The notes under the pieces were generated by a model. The model did not search any database, was not told where the DNA came from, and saw only the letters and a list, made by a program, of their open reading frames with translations. A stretch of DNA of 64,000 nt. Source: Sideroxyarcus sp. (GTDB taxonomy: Bacteria > Pseudomonadota > Gammaproteobacteria > Burkholderiales > Gallionellaceae). The stretch lies in NCBI GenBank assembly GCA_030651895.1, contig JAUSBR010000014.1, forward strand, positions 1-64,000. The letters run 5' to 3'. The position numbers and the translations under genes are program-made. Below are positions 31,749 to 42,981 of the stretch, piece by piece; positions within the stretch are counted from its first letter, which is position 1, and each line of letters starts with the position of its first letter.

Positions 31749-34700
31749 ATGCTGAAGAATTCGCTCGTATTGGCTTGGCGCGGTCTGGGCCGCATGACCC
31801 GCATGTCGCTGGAAGTGCTGCTGCTGCTGGCCTTCGCCGGCGCCTTGGTGGTGCTGACCCTGCGTTATCGCATCCTGCCCGATATCGAGCGCTACCACGA
31901 CGAGATCACGACCGCCGCGGTCATGGCTGTCGGCCAGCCGCTGACCATCGGCAGGATTGAGGCTGACTGGGACGGTTTCCGTCCGCGCCTGTTGTTCTCC
32001 GATGTGAAGATACTGGATAGTCAGGGGCAGGTCGCGCTGAGTCTGCCGCGTATCGAGAACACGGTGGCGTGGACCAGTCTGCCCATGCTGGAACTGCGTT
32101 TCCACAGCCTGCTGATCGACAGTCCAGATCTGTCGGTGCGGCGCGACACTGAGGGGCGCTGGCATGTGGCCGGTATCACGCTTGCGGCCCCCACTGCCGG
32201 AGACCAGAGGAGTGCCGACTGGCTTTTGCACCAGTCCAGCATGGTGATCCGCAACGGGCGTGTCAGCTGGCTGGACGAATTGCGCGGGGCGCCGTTGCTA
32301 GAGCTGGAACGGGTCGACCTGAATATCGAGAACCGGCACGGGCGCCACCGCTTCGCCTTGCTCGCATCGCCGCCGGAAAAATTGGCATCCCGTCTCGATG
32401 TGCGCGGCAGTTTTTACGGCGACAGCTTCGCCGACACCGGCGACTGGCGCGGACAACTTTTCACCCAGCTGGACTATGCCGATGTGTCGGCCTGGAGGCC
32501 GTGGCTGTCGTTGCCGAAGATATTCAGGCGCGGTCGAGGTGCCTTGCGCATGTGGCTGGGGTTCGACGAGGGGCAGTTGCGCAGCATGGATGCGGATGTC
32601 GCGCTGGCCGGCGTCCGGGCGCGGCTGGCGGAAGAGTTGCCACCGCTCGACCTGAGCGAGTTGCGCGGACGCATCGGCTGGCACTTGACCGAGCGCGGTT
32701 TCGAAGTCGTCAGCGAAGGCCTGGCCTTGCAGATGCGCGACGGTTTCAGGATGAAGCCAACCGATTTCTATCTGCGCCTGGCGGATGAGGCGGACGGCGA
32801 ACACGGTTCCGGCGAGGTGCGGGCGAATGCGCTGAATCTGGGCGATATGGTCGTGCTGGCCTCCTACCTGCCGCTGGATGCGGAACTGAAACAGAAGATC
32901 GTCGAGGCGGCGCCGCATGGCAAGGTCAGCGGGATGGATGTGCGGTGGCGCAACCGGGCCGACGATTCGCTGCGCTTCGATGTGAAGGGCCGCTTCGACG
33001 GTCTGGCACTGCGCCGGGTCGGCGACCGTCCCGGTTTCTCCGGGCTGAGCGGCGAGGTGGACGGCGGCGACAACGGCGGATCGATCACGCTCGACAGCCG
33101 CAAATTCATGCTCGATGCGCCGCAATTGTTCTCCGCCCCGGTCGAGTTCGACACGCTCACTGCCCGGCTCGGTTGGCAGCGCAATTCGCGCGGACTGGAA
33201 TTCAAGCTCGGCAATGTGGCACTCGCCAACGCCGACCTTGCCGGGACGATCTACGGCAGTTACCAGACCGAGGCGGAGGGACCGGGATCGGTGGATGCCA
33301 CGGTCGACATGAAGCGGGTCGCGGTGAAGATGGCCGGTCTTTACACTCCCGTACCCGCAGTCAACAAGGAGACGCGCGAATGGCTGCAGGCCGCGCTGCA
33401 GGGCGGGCAGGCGGACAAGTTCCGCGTGCGTCTGCGCGGCGATCTGCGCGATTTCCCCTTCGTCGGCAACGAACGCGGCATCTTCCGGCTGGAAGCGCAC
33501 GCCAAGGGCGTGGTGATGGAGTTCGTCAAGGGGTGGCCCAGGCTCGAAGAGGCGGACACCCGCCTGCTGATTGAAGGCAAGCAACTGGAGGTCAACGCGC
33601 TGACGGCGACAACCAACGGTGCGCGACTGCAAAACGTCAAGGTGGGCATCCCCGATCTGCTGGAGAGCAATCTGGTCCTGCAGGTACGCGGCGAGGCGGC
33701 GGACTCGACGCAGCGCTGTCTCGACTACATCGTCAACAGTCCGGTCAACGGCTATCTGGACGGATTCACCGAAGGGATCAAAGCGCGCGGAGACGGCAAG
33801 CTGAACCTCCAACTCGACATCCCTTTGATCGGCGATGCGGCGGTCAAGGTGCGCGGCGATTACCATTTTGCGAACAACGAGGTCGACCTCGGCCTGAACG
33901 TACCGTTGCTGCGCAACGTGAGCGGCATCCTGATGTTCACCGAGTCGTCGGTGAATGCGGGCGATATCGGCGCGCAGATACTCGGCGGCCCAGCCCACCT
34001 GACGGTGACAAGCGAGCAGGGCGCACTGCTGACCAGAGCGCGCGGCAGGCTCGACCTGGGCAACCTGAACAAGTTGTCGCCGCATCCGCTGTGGCGCCGC
34101 CTGCACGGCAGCACCGACTGGAGTGCGGATATCCGTGTGAAAGACAAGTTGGTCGATGTGACGGTGGATAGCGAACTGCAGGGTCTCGTTTCCGACTTGC
34201 CCGCTCCCTTGGCAAAATCCGCCGGCGAGCGCATCCCGCTGCATTTTGAACAAAAGAGCATCAACCCGAAACAGGAGATGCTGGGCCTGCGTTACGGTTC
34301 ACTGATCGATGCCAAATTGGCAAGCCTGCGTGATGCGGACGGGGACTGGGTCATCCGGCGCGGGAGGGTGGCGCTTGGCGGGAGCGCGGCTGCCGGAGGC
34401 AAAAACGGAGTCTGGGTGGTCGGCAAGTTGCCGCGGGCGTCGCTGGAAGGCTGGAGTGGACTGGGCTTGTCCGCTGGCGGCAAAGGCATGCTGCCCAATA
34501 TCGCGGGCATCGACGTCGCAGTGGACAAGCTGAGCGGATACGGCAGTACTGTGAACGAACTTGAAATCAAGGGCAGCGGGCGCAACGGATTGCTGAGCCT
34601 GCGGCTGGCCTCAACGGAGATGAGCGGCGACGTGATCTGGCAACCCCAGGGTAACGGCAAACTGCTGGGGCGTTTCCGCCACCTGATGCTGGGTGAGGGT

Positions 34701-35582
34701 CCCGCTGGGACAGTGCAGCCGGTGAAGCTCGTCGACGACAAGCGCGCGCCGCCCGACAACAGCACTTTCCCGGAAGTGGATGTGAACGTCGAGAAACTCA
34801 CCTACAAGGGACGCCAGCTCGGCAGGCTCGAATTGGCGCTGAGCCAGTCGGACGGGAATGTGTCGCTGGACGAACTGCGGCTGACCAACCCTGATGGCGT
34901 GCTGAACATGACCGGCAAATGGCAGGCCGCTCCCGAACAGACCCAGATCAATCTGCGCGCGGATATCAGCGATGCGGGCAACATCCTGTCGCGTTCCGGC
35001 TATCCGGGCAGCCTCAAGGACGGCAGCGGCACGCTGGAGAGCAATCTGTACTGGTCCGGGGCGCCTGAGACATTCAACATGCACAAGCTGAACGGCATCC
35101 TGAATCTGAAGGTCGGCAAAGGACGCTTCCTCAAGGTCGATGCCGGAGCCGCCAAGTTGCTCGGGGTGCTGAGCCTGCAGCGCGTCTCGCTCGACTTTAC
35201 CGATGTGTTCGCCAAGGGTTTTCAGTTCGAGAGCATCACCGGCAATGCCCAGATCGTGAACGGCCTGTTGCTGACCAGCGACATGAAACTCACCGGGGCG
35301 GCGGCCAAGGTCACCATGTCCGGTCAGGTCGACATGAACCGCGAGACGCAGGACCTCAAAGTTCGGATACTGCCGTCCATCGGCGACAACGTCTCGCTGC
35401 TGTCTTTTGCCGCGGGACCGGTGGTCGGGGTGGGGGTATTGCTGACCAGCAAGATTTTGCGCGATCCGCTCGATAAGCTGGCGTCGATTGAATACAATGT
35501 CAGCGGAAGCTGGGCCGATCCCAAGGTGGAAAAGGTCAGCCAGAGCAAACCGGCCGCGACCGATGCGATCCAGACACCATGA
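31749..35582 (+). CDS. yhdP: YhdP family AsmA-like inter-membrane transport protein
   Basis: 1277 residues with an N-terminal membrane anchor (about 20-38, LEVLLLLAFAGALVVLTL) and a very long periplasmic part of repeated beta-rich segments. It ends with the conserved LSFAAGPVVGVGVLLTSKIL region typical of YhdP. Members of this AsmA-like group form bridge-like structures that move phospholipid between inner and outer membrane. The length matches the family (about 1266 in E. coli). Start ATG at 31749; the ribosome binding site is weak. It heads a yhdP-nitrilase-tldD run, an order known in other proteobacteria. Confidence 0.94.
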   Translation: MLKNSLVLAWRGLGRMTRMSLEVLLLLAFAGALVVLTLRYRILPDIERYHDEITTAAVMAVGQPLTIGRIEADWDGFRPRLLFSDVKILDSQGQVALSLPRIENTVAWTSLPMLELRFHSLLIDSPDLSVRRDTEGRWHVAGITLAAPTAGDQRSADWLLHQSSMVIRNGRVSWLDELRGAPLLELERVDLNIENRHGRHRFALLASPPEKLASRLDVRGSFYGDSFADTGDWRGQLFTQLDYADVSAWRPWLSLPKIFRRGRGALRMWLGFDEGQLRSMDADVALAGVRARLAEELPPLDLSELRGRIGWHLTERGFEVVSEGLALQMRDGFRMKPTDFYLRLADEADGEHGSGEVRANALNLGDMVVLASYLPLDAELKQKIVEAAPHGKVSGMDVRWRNRADDSLRFDVKGRFDGLALRRVGDRPGFSGLSGEVDGGDNGGSITLDSRKFMLDAPQLFSAPVEFDTLTARLGWQRNSRGLEFKLGNVALANADLAGTIYGSYQTEAEGPGSVDATVDMKRVAVKMAGLYTPVPAVNKETREWLQAALQGGQADKFRVRLRGDLRDFPFVGNERGIFRLEAHAKGVVMEFVKGWPRLEEADTRLLIEGKQLEVNALTATTNGARLQNVKVGIPDLLESNLVLQVRGEAADSTQRCLDYIVNSPVNGYLDGFTEGIKARGDGKLNLQLDIPLIGDAAVKVRGDYHFANNEVDLGLNVPLLRNVSGILMFTESSVNAGDIGAQILGGPAHLTVTSEQGALLTRARGRLDLGNLNKLSPHPLWRRLHGSTDWSADIRVKDKLVDVTVDSELQGLVSDLPAPLAKSAGERIPLHFEQKSINPKQEMLGLRYGSLIDAKLASLRDADGDWVIRRGRVALGGSAAAGGKNGVWVVGKLPRASLEGWSGLGLSAGGKGMLPNIAGIDVAVDKLSGYGSTVNELEIKGSGRNGLLSLRLASTEMSGDVIWQPQGNGKLLGRFRHLMLGEGPAGTVQPVKLVDDKRAPPDNSTFPEVDVNVEKLTYKGRQLGRLELALSQSDGNVSLDELRLTNPDGVLNMTGKWQAAPEQTQINLRADISDAGNILSRSGYPGSLKDGSGTLESNLYWSGAPETFNMHKLNGILNLKVGKGRFLKVDAGAAKLLGVLSLQRVSLDFTDVFAKGFQFESITGNAQIVNGLLLTSDMKLTGAAAKVTMSGQVDMNRETQDLKVRILPSIGDNVSLLSFAAGPVVGVGVLLTSKILRDPLDKLASIEYNVSGSWADPKVEKVSQSKPAATDAIQTP

Positions 35583-35636
35583 TGCGAATCAGCGTACGTA
35601 ACGTCCTATAACCGAACGATGGAAAGCCCAGGAATC

Positions 35637-36491
35637 ATGTCCAATATCGAAAACACCCAGACCCGTATCGCTGCCCAGCAGAACGCCTTCAAGGTCGCCG
35701 CCATCCAGATGGCGTCCGGCCCCAATGTCGAAGGCAACCTGAGCGAAGCGCGCCGTCTGGTGGCCAATGCGGCGGAACAGGGCGCAAAGCTGGTGGTGCT
35801 GCCCGAGTTCTTCGCCATCATGGGCATGACCGAGCAGGACAAGGTCAAGGTCTGCGAGAAGCCGGGCGAAGGTCCTATCCAGCGCTTCCTCAGCGAAACG
35901 GCGCGCAAGCACAAGATCTGGCTGATGGGTTCGCTGCCGCTGGTGGCGAGCACGCCGGACAAGGTGCGCAACAGCCTGCTGGTGTTCGACGAGACCGGCG
36001 CCCAAGCCGCGCGTTACGACAAGATCCACCTGTTCAATCTGACCCTGGGCAACGAAAGCTACAACGAGGCGCAGACCATCGAGGCGGGCGACAAGGTCGT
36101 GGTGGTGGACAGCCCGTTCGGCCGTATCGGCCTGGCCGTATGCTACGACCTGCGCTTCCCCGAGATATTCCGTGCCATGAAGGACGTCAATATCATCGTG
36201 CTGCCGTCCGCCTTCACTGCGACCACCGGCAAGGTGCATTGGGAGCCGCTGATCCGCGCGCGTGCCATCGAGAATCTGTCCTACGTCATCGCCGCAGCGC
36301 AGGGCGGTTACCATGTGAGCGGCCGCGAGACGCACGGCCACACCATGATCGTCGACCCCTGGGGGCGCATCGTGGATGAACTGCCGCGCGGTTCCGGCGT
36401 GGTCGTCGCCGAAGTGAATCCCTCTTATCAGGCCAGCCTGCGCAAGAGCCTGCCCGCGCTCTCGCACCGCACCCTGTCCTGCGACAGATGA
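35637..36491 (+). CDS. Nitrilase-superfamily amidohydrolase (Nit/YbeM-like)
   Basis: 284 residues with the Glu-Lys-Cys triad of carbon-nitrogen hydrolases: Glu57 (VVLPEFF), Lys129 (RYDKIHLF) and Cys169 ([10 protein letters not shown]). Its closest named relatives are the Nit1/YbeM deaminated-glutathione amidases, so repair of deaminated glutathione is likely but not proven. The ATG at 35637 is preferred to one 18 bases upstream because CAGGAATC immediately precedes it. Its stop overlaps the tldD start (ATGA). Confidence 0.9.
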   Translation: MSNIENTQTRIAAQQNAFKVAAIQMASGPNVEGNLSEARRLVANAAEQGAKLVVLPEFFAIMGMTEQDKVKVCEKPGEGPIQRFLSETARKHKIWLMGSLPLVASTPDKVRNSLLVFDETGAQAARYDKIHLFNLTLGNESYNEAQTIEAGDKVVVVDSPFGRIGLAVCYDLRFPEIFRAMKDVNIIVLPSAFTATTGKVHWEPLIRARAIENLSYVIAAAQGGYHVSGRETHGHTMIVDPWGRIVDELPRGSGVVVAEVNPSYQASLRKSLPALSHRTLSCDR

Positions 36492-37924
36492 GCTCAGCAC
36501 TGCAACTGGCGCAAGGTGCGCTGCTCACCGCGCACGGTCTGGACGCGCGCCATCTGGAACAGGTGTTCGGCAAGATGCTTGCGCACCGCGTCGACTACGC
36601 CGACCTGTATTTTCAATATAGCCGCGCCGAGAGCTGGTCGCTGGAAGAAGGCATCGTCAAATCCGGCAGCTTCAGCATCGACCAGGGCGTCGGCGTGCGC
36701 GCGGTCTCCGGCGAGAAGACCGCCTTCGCCTATTCCGATGACATCACTCTGCCCGCGCTGGAAGACGCCGCGCTGGCCACCCGCGCCATCGCGCGCCAGG
36801 GCGGCAAACATGCCGCACCGCATCTGCATGCGGGCAAGGCGCACACGCTCTATCTGCCGCACGATCCCATCGCCACACTGAAAGCCGACGACAAGGTCGC
36901 ACTGCTGGAAAGACTGGAGCGCATGGCGCGCGCGCTCGACCCGCGCGTGACGCAGGTGATGGCGAATCTGGCCGGGGAATACGACGTGGTGCTGGTGGCG
37001 CGCAGCGATGGTCTGCTGAATGCCGACATCCGCCCGCTGGTGCGCTTGTCGCTGCAGGTGATCGTCGAGAGCGACGGCCGCCGCGAACAGGGTTCGGCAG
37101 GCGGCGGCGGACGTTTCGGCTACGACTATTTCAACGAAGAGATCTTGCAGCGCTACGCCAAAGAGGCCGTTCACCAAGCCACGGTAGCGCTCGAAGCGCG
37201 TCCAGCTCCGGCCGGCAACATGACCGTGGTGCTCGGTTCCGGCTGGCCCGGCATCCTGCTGCATGAAGCGGTGGGGCACGGTCTCGAGGGCGACTTCAAC
37301 CGCAAGGGCAGCTCGGCCTTCTCCGGTCGTGTCGGTCAGCGCGTCGCCGCCAAGGGGGTCACCGTGGTGGACGACGGCACCATCAAGGACAGGCGCGGCT
37401 CGCTCAACATGGACGATGAAGGCAACCCGACCCAGCGCACCGTGCTGATTGAGGATGGCATCCTGCGCGGCTATCTGCAGGACAGCATGAACGCGCGCCT
37501 GATGAAAGTGCCGGTCACCGGCAACGCACGGCGCGAATCGTTCGCCCACCTGCCCATCCCGCGCATGACCAACACCATGATGCTCAACGGCGACAAGACG
37601 CCGGAAGAGATCATCGCCTCTGTCAAGCACGGCCTGTATGCGGCCAACTTCGGCGGTGGTCAGGTCGACATCACCAGCGGCAAGTTCGTGTTCTCCACCA
37701 CCGAAGCCTACATGATCGAGAACGGCAAGATCACTTATCCGGTCAAGGGCGCGACGCTGATCGGCAACGGCCCGGAAGCGCTTACTCGCGTGAGCATGAT
37801 CGGCAACGACATGGCGCTGGATTCGGGGGTGGGCACCTGCGGCAAAGAAGGGCAGAGCGTGCCGGTGGGCGTCGGGCAGCCGACGGTGCGGATCGACGGC
37901 CTGACCGTCGGCGGAACTGCTTAA
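36488..37924 (+). CDS. tldD: Metalloprotease TldD
   Basis: With TldE/PmbA forms a hetero-oligomeric zinc protease that trims unfolded peptides and, in some hosts, matures microcins. 478 residues; the zinc motif HEAVGH lies at residues 259-264, within [18 protein letters not shown]. The C-terminal [19 protein letters not shown] segment is characteristic. pmbA is not in the window. Its TAA overlaps the stop of the convergent hemerythrin gene. Confidence 0.97.
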   Translation: MSSALQLAQGALLTAHGLDARHLEQVFGKMLAHRVDYADLYFQYSRAESWSLEEGIVKSGSFSIDQGVGVRAVSGEKTAFAYSDDITLPALEDAALATRAIARQGGKHAAPHLHAGKAHTLYLPHDPIATLKADDKVALLERLERMARALDPRVTQVMANLAGEYDVVLVARSDGLLNADIRPLVRLSLQVIVESDGRREQGSAGGGGRFGYDYFNEEILQRYAKEAVHQATVALEARPAPAGNMTVVLGSGWPGILLHEAVGHGLEGDFNRKGSSAFSGRVGQRVAAKGVTVVDDGTIKDRRGSLNMDDEGNPTQRTVLIEDGILRGYLQDSMNARLMKVPVTGNARRESFAHLPIPRMTNTMMLNGDKTPEEIIASVKHGLYAANFGGGQVDITSGKFVFSTTEAYMIENGKITYPVKGATLIGNGPEALTRVSMIGNDMALDSGVGTCGKEGQSVPVGVGQPTVRIDGLTVGGTA

Positions 37925-38322
37925 GATGGATTCGCGTCCTGTCGCGGCAGCGACAGGTGTTGCGCGGTGACGAAATCGCGCACGTTCACATGACTGACGA
38001 ACCACTCGGCCAGTTCATTCTCCAGATAATCCTGTAGCACCTTGCGGTCGTGACCCTGCTGCCACTGCGCGATGCGCTGCGCAAGCTTGTCCAGTGCATG
38101 GTCGTGGTGTTTCTTGTGCGCGGCGGTTGCTGGGAAGGCGGTTGCCAACATGGCTTCTTCCTCGGCGGCGAACTGCCCTTGCAGGTGCTGTTGCAGGCAC
38201 AGCAGTTGCGCGGCTATCCCGGCTTCGGGCGCCTGGTCATCAAGCAGGTCGAGCAGGGCGTTGAGCAGTTCGGCGAAGCGGCTGTGGTCGAACAGGCGGG
38301 CGGTGTCCACGGTTTGGCTCAT
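37921..38322 (-). CDS. Hemerythrin-like protein, one iron-ligand His replaced by Gln
   Basis: 133-residue four-helix hemerythrin-like protein, second of a tandem pair. Aligned to canonical ligands it keeps His13, Glu54, His69, His73, His111 and Asp116, but the His of the HxxxE motif is Gln50 ([10 protein letters not shown]). This may alter or abolish the second iron site. The start ([11 protein letters not shown]) overlaps the stop of the upstream hemerythrin gene by four bases (ATGA). Hemerythrins bind O2 or NO, or sense oxygen; the specific role here is unknown. The stop overlaps that of tldD. Confidence 0.85.
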   Translation of the reverse strand: MSQTVDTARLFDHSRFAELLNALLDLLDDQAPEAGIAAQLLCLQQHLQGQFAAEEEAMLATAFPATAAHKKHHDHALDKLAQRIAQWQQGHDRKVLQDYLENELAEWFVSHVNVRDFVTAQHLSLPRQDANPS

Positions 38323-38723
38323 GTCCGGCCTCCACCCTGTGCCTTGATGAATCCCGCGGTGACGAAATCCATGGTGCTGACGTGGTTGACGAACCAGTCG
38401 CCGACATCGCGTTCCAGCCATTCCCGCAACGCGACAGCATCATGCCCCTGGCCCCAGCTTTCGACCATTGCAGCCATGTCCATCAGGACCTTGTCGTGTT
38501 CGGCCTTGTGCATCGTGTAGGGCGGGAAACGGACCTCCTGCATCAGGCGTTCTTCTTCGGCGAAGTGGTGGCGGGTGTGCTCCAGCAATTCGGCCAGCAG
38601 CTTGTCCACCCGGGCATCGGGCGGTGTGGTCGCGAGCAGTTCCAGCAATTGGGCACGCAAGCCGACGAACTCGGCGTGGTCGCGGTTCATGAAATCGAGG
38701 GCGACCTGAGGATAGTCCTGCAT
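38319..38723 (-). CDS. Bacteriohemerythrin
   Basis: 134-residue single-domain hemerythrin with the full ligand set for a diiron-oxo site: His16, His53, Glu57 (HFAEEERLM), His72, His76 (HKAEHDK), His114 and Asp119 (HVSTMDF). TAAGGAAAAACC precedes the ATG, a good ribosome binding site. It is the first gene of a two-hemerythrin operon. O2 carriage, storage or sensing is expected of the family and suits a microaerophilic life style (inference). Confidence 0.92.
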   Translation of the reverse strand: MQDYPQVALDFMNRDHAEFVGLRAQLLELLATTPPDARVDKLLAELLEHTRHHFAEEERLMQEVRFPPYTMHKAEHDKVLMDMAAMVESWGQGHDAVALREWLERDVGDWFVNHVSTMDFVTAGFIKAQGGGRT

Positions 38724-38767
38724 GGTTTTTCCTTATGAGTGGCGGGCGGCGAAGGTGTATCTCACGG

Positions 38768-38773
38768 TATAAT
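38768..38773 (+). promoter_or_regulatory. ribF promoter -10 with GC-rich discriminator
   Basis: A perfect TATAAT is followed by CCGCGCC and, only nine bases after the -10, the ribF ATG. The transcript would be nearly leaderless. No good -35 is visible. No FMN riboswitch fits in this space. Confidence 0.4.
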
Positions 38774-38782
38774 CCGCGCCCT

Positions 38783-39709
38783 ATGCAGATTCTACGCGGA
38801 CTCCATTCCAACGACACCGAAAAAGTTGCGGTCACCGTCGGTAATTTCGACGGGGTGCATCTCGGTCATCAGGCGCTGCTCAACGAGCTGCGCGCCGTCG
38901 CGCACCAGCGCGGTCTTGAGACTGCAGTGGTGATCTTCGAGCCGCATCCGCGCGAGTTCTTTACGCCGCAGCAGGCACCCGCACGACTGACCAGCCTGCG
39001 CGAGAAGCTGGAACTGTTCCGCACCCTGGGGGTGGATCGCGTGCATGTATGCCGCTTCGATGCGCTGTTCGCGCAGAGGTCGGCGGCGGATTTCATTCAG
39101 GCGCTGCAGGAGAAGCTGCATGCCAAGTTCGTGCTGATCGGTGACGATTTCCGTTTCGGCAGCGGTCGTGCCGGCGATTTCGCACTGGTGCAGAAGATCG
39201 GCCTGGAGCGCGGCTTCGATGTCGCGGCGGTGCACAGCGTGCTGCACAATGGCGTGCGTATCTCCAGTACCGCGATCCGTGCGGCGCTGGCGGAAGGGCA
39301 GATCCGCGTGGCGAAGGATTATCTGGGGCGCCCCTACAGCATCAGCGGGCGCGTGGTGCACGGCGATGCCACCGGGCGCAAACTGGGTTATCCAACAGCG
39401 AACATCCAGATGAAACACAACCTGCCGCCGCTCAAGGGCGTGTATGTGGTGCTGGCACATGCCGAGGAGTTGGGGATTTTGCAGGGGGTGGCTAGTCTGG
39501 GTGTGCGGCCGACGCTGAAAGACGATGCCAAGGCCGTGCTGGAAGTACACCTGTTCGAATTCGCCCAGCAGATCTACGGCAAGCACCTGCGCGTGGAGTT
39601 CCTGCAGAAACTGCGCGATGAACAGAAGTTCAATGGGCTGGATGAGTTGACGCGGCAGATCGCGTTGGATGTTGATAATGCAAAGAGATGGTTTATCGAA
39701 CATGAGTGA
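38783..39709 (+). CDS. ribF: Bifunctional riboflavin kinase/FAD synthetase
   Basis: Phosphorylates riboflavin to FMN and adenylylates it to FAD. 308 residues. The FAD-synthetase nucleotidyltransferase motif is [10 protein letters not shown] (residues 20-29), and the C-terminal riboflavin-kinase domain begins near [26 protein letters not shown]. The ATG at 38783 is used because homologous N termini begin there. Its 3' end overlaps ileS by eight bases, starting the conserved ribF-ileS-lspA-ispH operon. Confidence 0.97.
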   Translation: MQILRGLHSNDTEKVAVTVGNFDGVHLGHQALLNELRAVAHQRGLETAVVIFEPHPREFFTPQQAPARLTSLREKLELFRTLGVDRVHVCRFDALFAQRSAADFIQALQEKLHAKFVLIGDDFRFGSGRAGDFALVQKIGLERGFDVAAVHSVLHNGVRISSTAIRAALAEGQIRVAKDYLGRPYSISGRVVHGDATGRKLGYPTANIQMKHNLPPLKGVYVVLAHAEELGILQGVASLGVRPTLKDDAKAVLEVHLFEFAQQIYGKHLRVEFLQKLRDEQKFNGLDELTRQIALDVDNAKRWFIEHE

Positions 39710-42512
39710 AGACAAGAAAAAATATCCGCTGAATCTCCCCGACACATCATTCCCGATGCGCGGCGACCTCGCCAAGCGCGAGCCGCTGATGCTGGCGCAA
39801 TGGCAGGCGCAACAGCGCTACCAGCGCATCCGCGCGGCGAGCAAGGGTCGCAAGCAATTCATCCTGCACGACGGCCCGCCCTACGCCAACGGCGACATCC
39901 ATATCGGCCACGCGGTGAACAAGGTGTTGAAGGACATCATCATCAAGAGCAAGACGCTGAGCAACTTCGATGCGCCTTATGTGCCGGGCTGGGATTGCCA
40001 CGGCCTGCCGATCGAATTGCAGGTGGAGAAGAAACACGGCAAAGCCATCCCCGCTTCACAGTTCCGCCAGCTGTGCCGCGATTACGCGAAGGAGCAGGTC
40101 GAGCGCCAGAAGAAGGACTTCATCCGCCTCGGCGTACTGGGCGATTGGGACAAGCCATATCTGACCATGGATTTCCAGACCGAGGCGGACATCATCCGCG
40201 CGCTCGGCAAGATCCATGCGCAGGGCTATCTTTACCAGGGCCGCAAGCCGGTGAACTGGTGCCTGGATTGCCAGTCGGCACTGGCCGAGGCCGAAGTGGA
40301 ATACGAGGACAAGGTCTCGGCGGCCATCGACGTCGGTTTCGAGGTTAAGGACAAGCATGCCGTGGAGAAAGCCTTCGGCGTATCGCTGCCGGGCAGTGCC
40401 AAAGTCTATGCGGTGATCTGGACCACCACGCCGTGGACGTTGCCTGCCAACCAGGGCGTGAGCGTGCATCCCAAACTGGAATACGACCTGATCCGCACCG
40501 ACAAGGGCTATCTGATCCTGGCGTTCGATCTGGCGACCGATTGCCTGAAGCGTTACCAGCTGGCCGGACACAACGACCGCGGTGACGGTCTCGCCGCCTC
40601 TTGCTACGGTGCGGCGCTTGAAGGTCTGCCCTTGCAACATCCGTTCTACGACCGCATCGTGCCGGCCATCTGCGGCGAGCATGTCACTCTGGAAGCGGGT
40701 ACCGGCCTGGTGCATACCGCACCTGCACACGGCGTGGACGACTATGTGGTCGGCCAACGCTACAACCTGCCGAACGAGAATCCGGTCGGCGATGACGGCA
40801 AGTTCATCTCCACCACACCCGCAGTCGGCGGCACGCCGCTGGCCGGCGTGTTCGTGTGGAAGGCCAATGACATCGTGTTGCAGGCAATCGAGGCGAGCGG
40901 ACACCTGTTGTGCCAGAAGAAGGTCGAGCACAGCTATCCGCATTGCTGGCGCCACAAGACGCCGATCATCTTCCGCTCCACGCCGCAGTGGTTCATCGGC
41001 ATGGAGCAGGGTGAAGAAGGCGTCTCACTGCGCGAGCTGGCCAACGATGCGGTGGCCGATACCAAGTTCTTCCCCTCATGGGGTCGTGCCCGCCTCGAAG
41101 CAATGATCAAGAACCGTCCCGACTGGTGCGTGTCGCGCCAGCGCAACTGGGGAGTGCCGATGCCGTTCTTCGTGCACAAGGAGACCATGCAACTGCACCC
41201 GCGCACGCCGGAATTGCTGGAGCAGGTCGCCATACTGGTGGAGCAGTCAGGCATCGAGGCATGGTTCTCGCTGAACAGCGCCGAACTACTGGGCGAAGAT
41301 GCGGCGCATTACCGCAAGCTCTCCGATACGCTGGATGTGTGGTTCGATTCCGGTGCGACGCACTATGCGGTGCTGGCGAAACGCGCGGGACTGCGTGCTC
41401 CGGCCGACCTGTATCTGGAGGGTTCCGACCAGCACAGGGGCTGGTTCCAGTCCTCGCTGCTCACCGGCTGCGCCATCAACGGCCGCGCGCCATATGATGC
41501 CCTGCTCACGCACGGTTTCGTGGTGGACGGTCACGGCCACAAGATGTCGAAATCCAAGGGCAACGTCATCGTGCCGCAGAAGATCATCGACACACTGGGG
41601 GCGGACATCCTGCGCCTGTGGACGGCTTCGACCGACTACTCGGGCGAACTGACCATCTCCGACGAGATTTTGAAACGCGTGGTGGAAAGCTACCGCCGCA
41701 TCCGCAACACACTGCGCTTCCTGCTGGCCAACATCGCCGACTTCGACATCAAGCGCGATGCGATGCCGGTGGAGCAATGGCTGGAGATCGACCGCTATGC
41801 ACTATCACTTGCACAGAAACTGCAGGATGAAGTGTGCGGTGACTACGAGCGTTATGAGTTCCACTTCGCCGTGCAGAAGCTGTTGAGTTTCTGCTCGGAA
41901 GACTTGGGCGGTTTCTACCTCGATATCCTGAAAGACCGTCTCTACACTGCGGGTGAGAGTTCAAAAGCGCGCCGCTCGGCACAGAACGCGCTGTACCACA
42001 TCACCCAGTCGCTGGCACGCCTGATCGCGCCTATCCTGAGCTTTACCGGCGAAGAGGTGTGGAACACCTTGCAGGGCAAGGACGACGTGAGTGTGTTCGA
42101 ACAGCTGTGGTACAAATTGCCGGATGCCGGCTTGAGCGGCGCGGCGGTGAGTGCCTGGAGCGACATCCGTGCCGTGCGCGAGCAGGTGAACAAGAAGCTG
42201 GAAGAGCAGCGCAGCACCGGCACTATCGGTTCGGCCTTGCAGGCCGAGGTTGATGTCTTTGCGCAGAAGGAGATTTTTGAGTTGCTTTCGCGCTTGGGCG
42301 ACGATCTGCGTCTGGTGTTCATCACCTCGCGCGCCAATGTGCATTTGCGCGAAGGCGAGCTGGAGATCCGGGTCACGCCGAGCGCGCAGCAGAAATGCGA
42401 ACGCTGCTGGCACTATCGCGAAGATGTCGGCAGCGATGCCAACCATCCGACTTTGTGCGGCCGCTGCGTGAGCAATCTGTTCGGCGCGGGCGAGGCAAGG
42501 AAATATGCTTAA
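39702..42512 (+). CDS. ileS: Isoleucyl-tRNA synthetase
   Basis: Class I synthetase with editing domain. 936 residues from the ATG at 39702 ([15 protein letters not shown]). The HIGH motif is at residues 67-70, the CP1 editing domain contains [18 protein letters not shown] lies near residue 615, and a C-terminal zinc knuckle is formed by [10 protein letters not shown]...CGRC. Starts inside the ribF 3' end and ends eight bases into lspA. Confidence 0.98.
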   Translation: MSEDKKKYPLNLPDTSFPMRGDLAKREPLMLAQWQAQQRYQRIRAASKGRKQFILHDGPPYANGDIHIGHAVNKVLKDIIIKSKTLSNFDAPYVPGWDCHGLPIELQVEKKHGKAIPASQFRQLCRDYAKEQVERQKKDFIRLGVLGDWDKPYLTMDFQTEADIIRALGKIHAQGYLYQGRKPVNWCLDCQSALAEAEVEYEDKVSAAIDVGFEVKDKHAVEKAFGVSLPGSAKVYAVIWTTTPWTLPANQGVSVHPKLEYDLIRTDKGYLILAFDLATDCLKRYQLAGHNDRGDGLAASCYGAALEGLPLQHPFYDRIVPAICGEHVTLEAGTGLVHTAPAHGVDDYVVGQRYNLPNENPVGDDGKFISTTPAVGGTPLAGVFVWKANDIVLQAIEASGHLLCQKKVEHSYPHCWRHKTPIIFRSTPQWFIGMEQGEEGVSLRELANDAVADTKFFPSWGRARLEAMIKNRPDWCVSRQRNWGVPMPFFVHKETMQLHPRTPELLEQVAILVEQSGIEAWFSLNSAELLGEDAAHYRKLSDTLDVWFDSGATHYAVLAKRAGLRAPADLYLEGSDQHRGWFQSSLLTGCAINGRAPYDALLTHGFVVDGHGHKMSKSKGNVIVPQKIIDTLGADILRLWTASTDYSGELTISDEILKRVVESYRRIRNTLRFLLANIADFDIKRDAMPVEQWLEIDRYALSLAQKLQDEVCGDYERYEFHFAVQKLLSFCSEDLGGFYLDILKDRLYTAGESSKARRSAQNALYHITQSLARLIAPILSFTGEEVWNTLQGKDDVSVFEQLWYKLPDAGLSGAAVSAWSDIRAVREQVNKKLEEQRSTGTIGSALQAEVDVFAQKEIFELLSRLGDDLRLVFITSRANVHLREGELEIRVTPSAQQKCERCWHYREDVGSDANHPTLCGRCVSNLFGAGEARKYA

Positions 42513-42981
42513 GCGCTGGTTGCTGCTCGCCGTTGTCGTCATCGTGCTCGACCAGTTGAGCAAGGCGGCGATCAATAGCCATTTTGTCTATAGCGAAAGC
42601 ATGGCGGTGACATCGTTCTTCAATCTGGTGCTGGCGCACAATACCGGCGCGGCGTTCAGTTTCCTGAGCGACGCGGGTGGCATGCAGCGCTGGTTCTTCA
42701 GCATCATCGCCATCGTCGCCTCGGTGTGGATCGTCTGGTTGCTGCGCAAGCACCAGACAGAGAAGCTGTTCAGCTTTGCGCTGGCGTTCATCCTCGGCGG
42801 AGCATTGGGCAACCTGATCGACCGCATCGCCTACGGTTACGTGGTGGACTTTCTCGACTTCCACTGGGCGGGCTATCATTTTGCCGCCTTCAATGTGGCC
42901 GACTCCGCCATCACCTGCGGCGCCGCTTTGCTGATCTGGGACAGTTTCAAGGGCAAACAACATGAAGCTGCTGCTCGCTAA
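42505..42981 (+). CDS. lspA: Lipoprotein signal peptidase
   Basis: Inner-membrane aspartyl protease that removes signal peptides from diacylated prolipoproteins. 158 residues with four membrane helices and the catalytic Asp pair Asp115 (VVDFLDFH) and Asp133 (FNVADSAI). NTGAAFSF is the other conserved loop. Overlaps ileS by eight bases and ispH by 20. Confidence 0.98.
   Translation: MLKRWLLLAVVVIVLDQLSKAAINSHFVYSESMAVTSFFNLVLAHNTGAAFSFLSDAGGMQRWFFSIIAIVASVWIVWLLRKHQTEKLFSFALAFILGGALGNLIDRIAYGYVVDFLDFHWAGYHFAAFNVADSAITCGAALLIWDSFKGKQHEAAAR

Noticed and set aside
38724-38782. FMN riboswitch before ribF
   Set aside because: The gap is 59 bases, too short, and the -10 leaves a nearly leaderless transcript.
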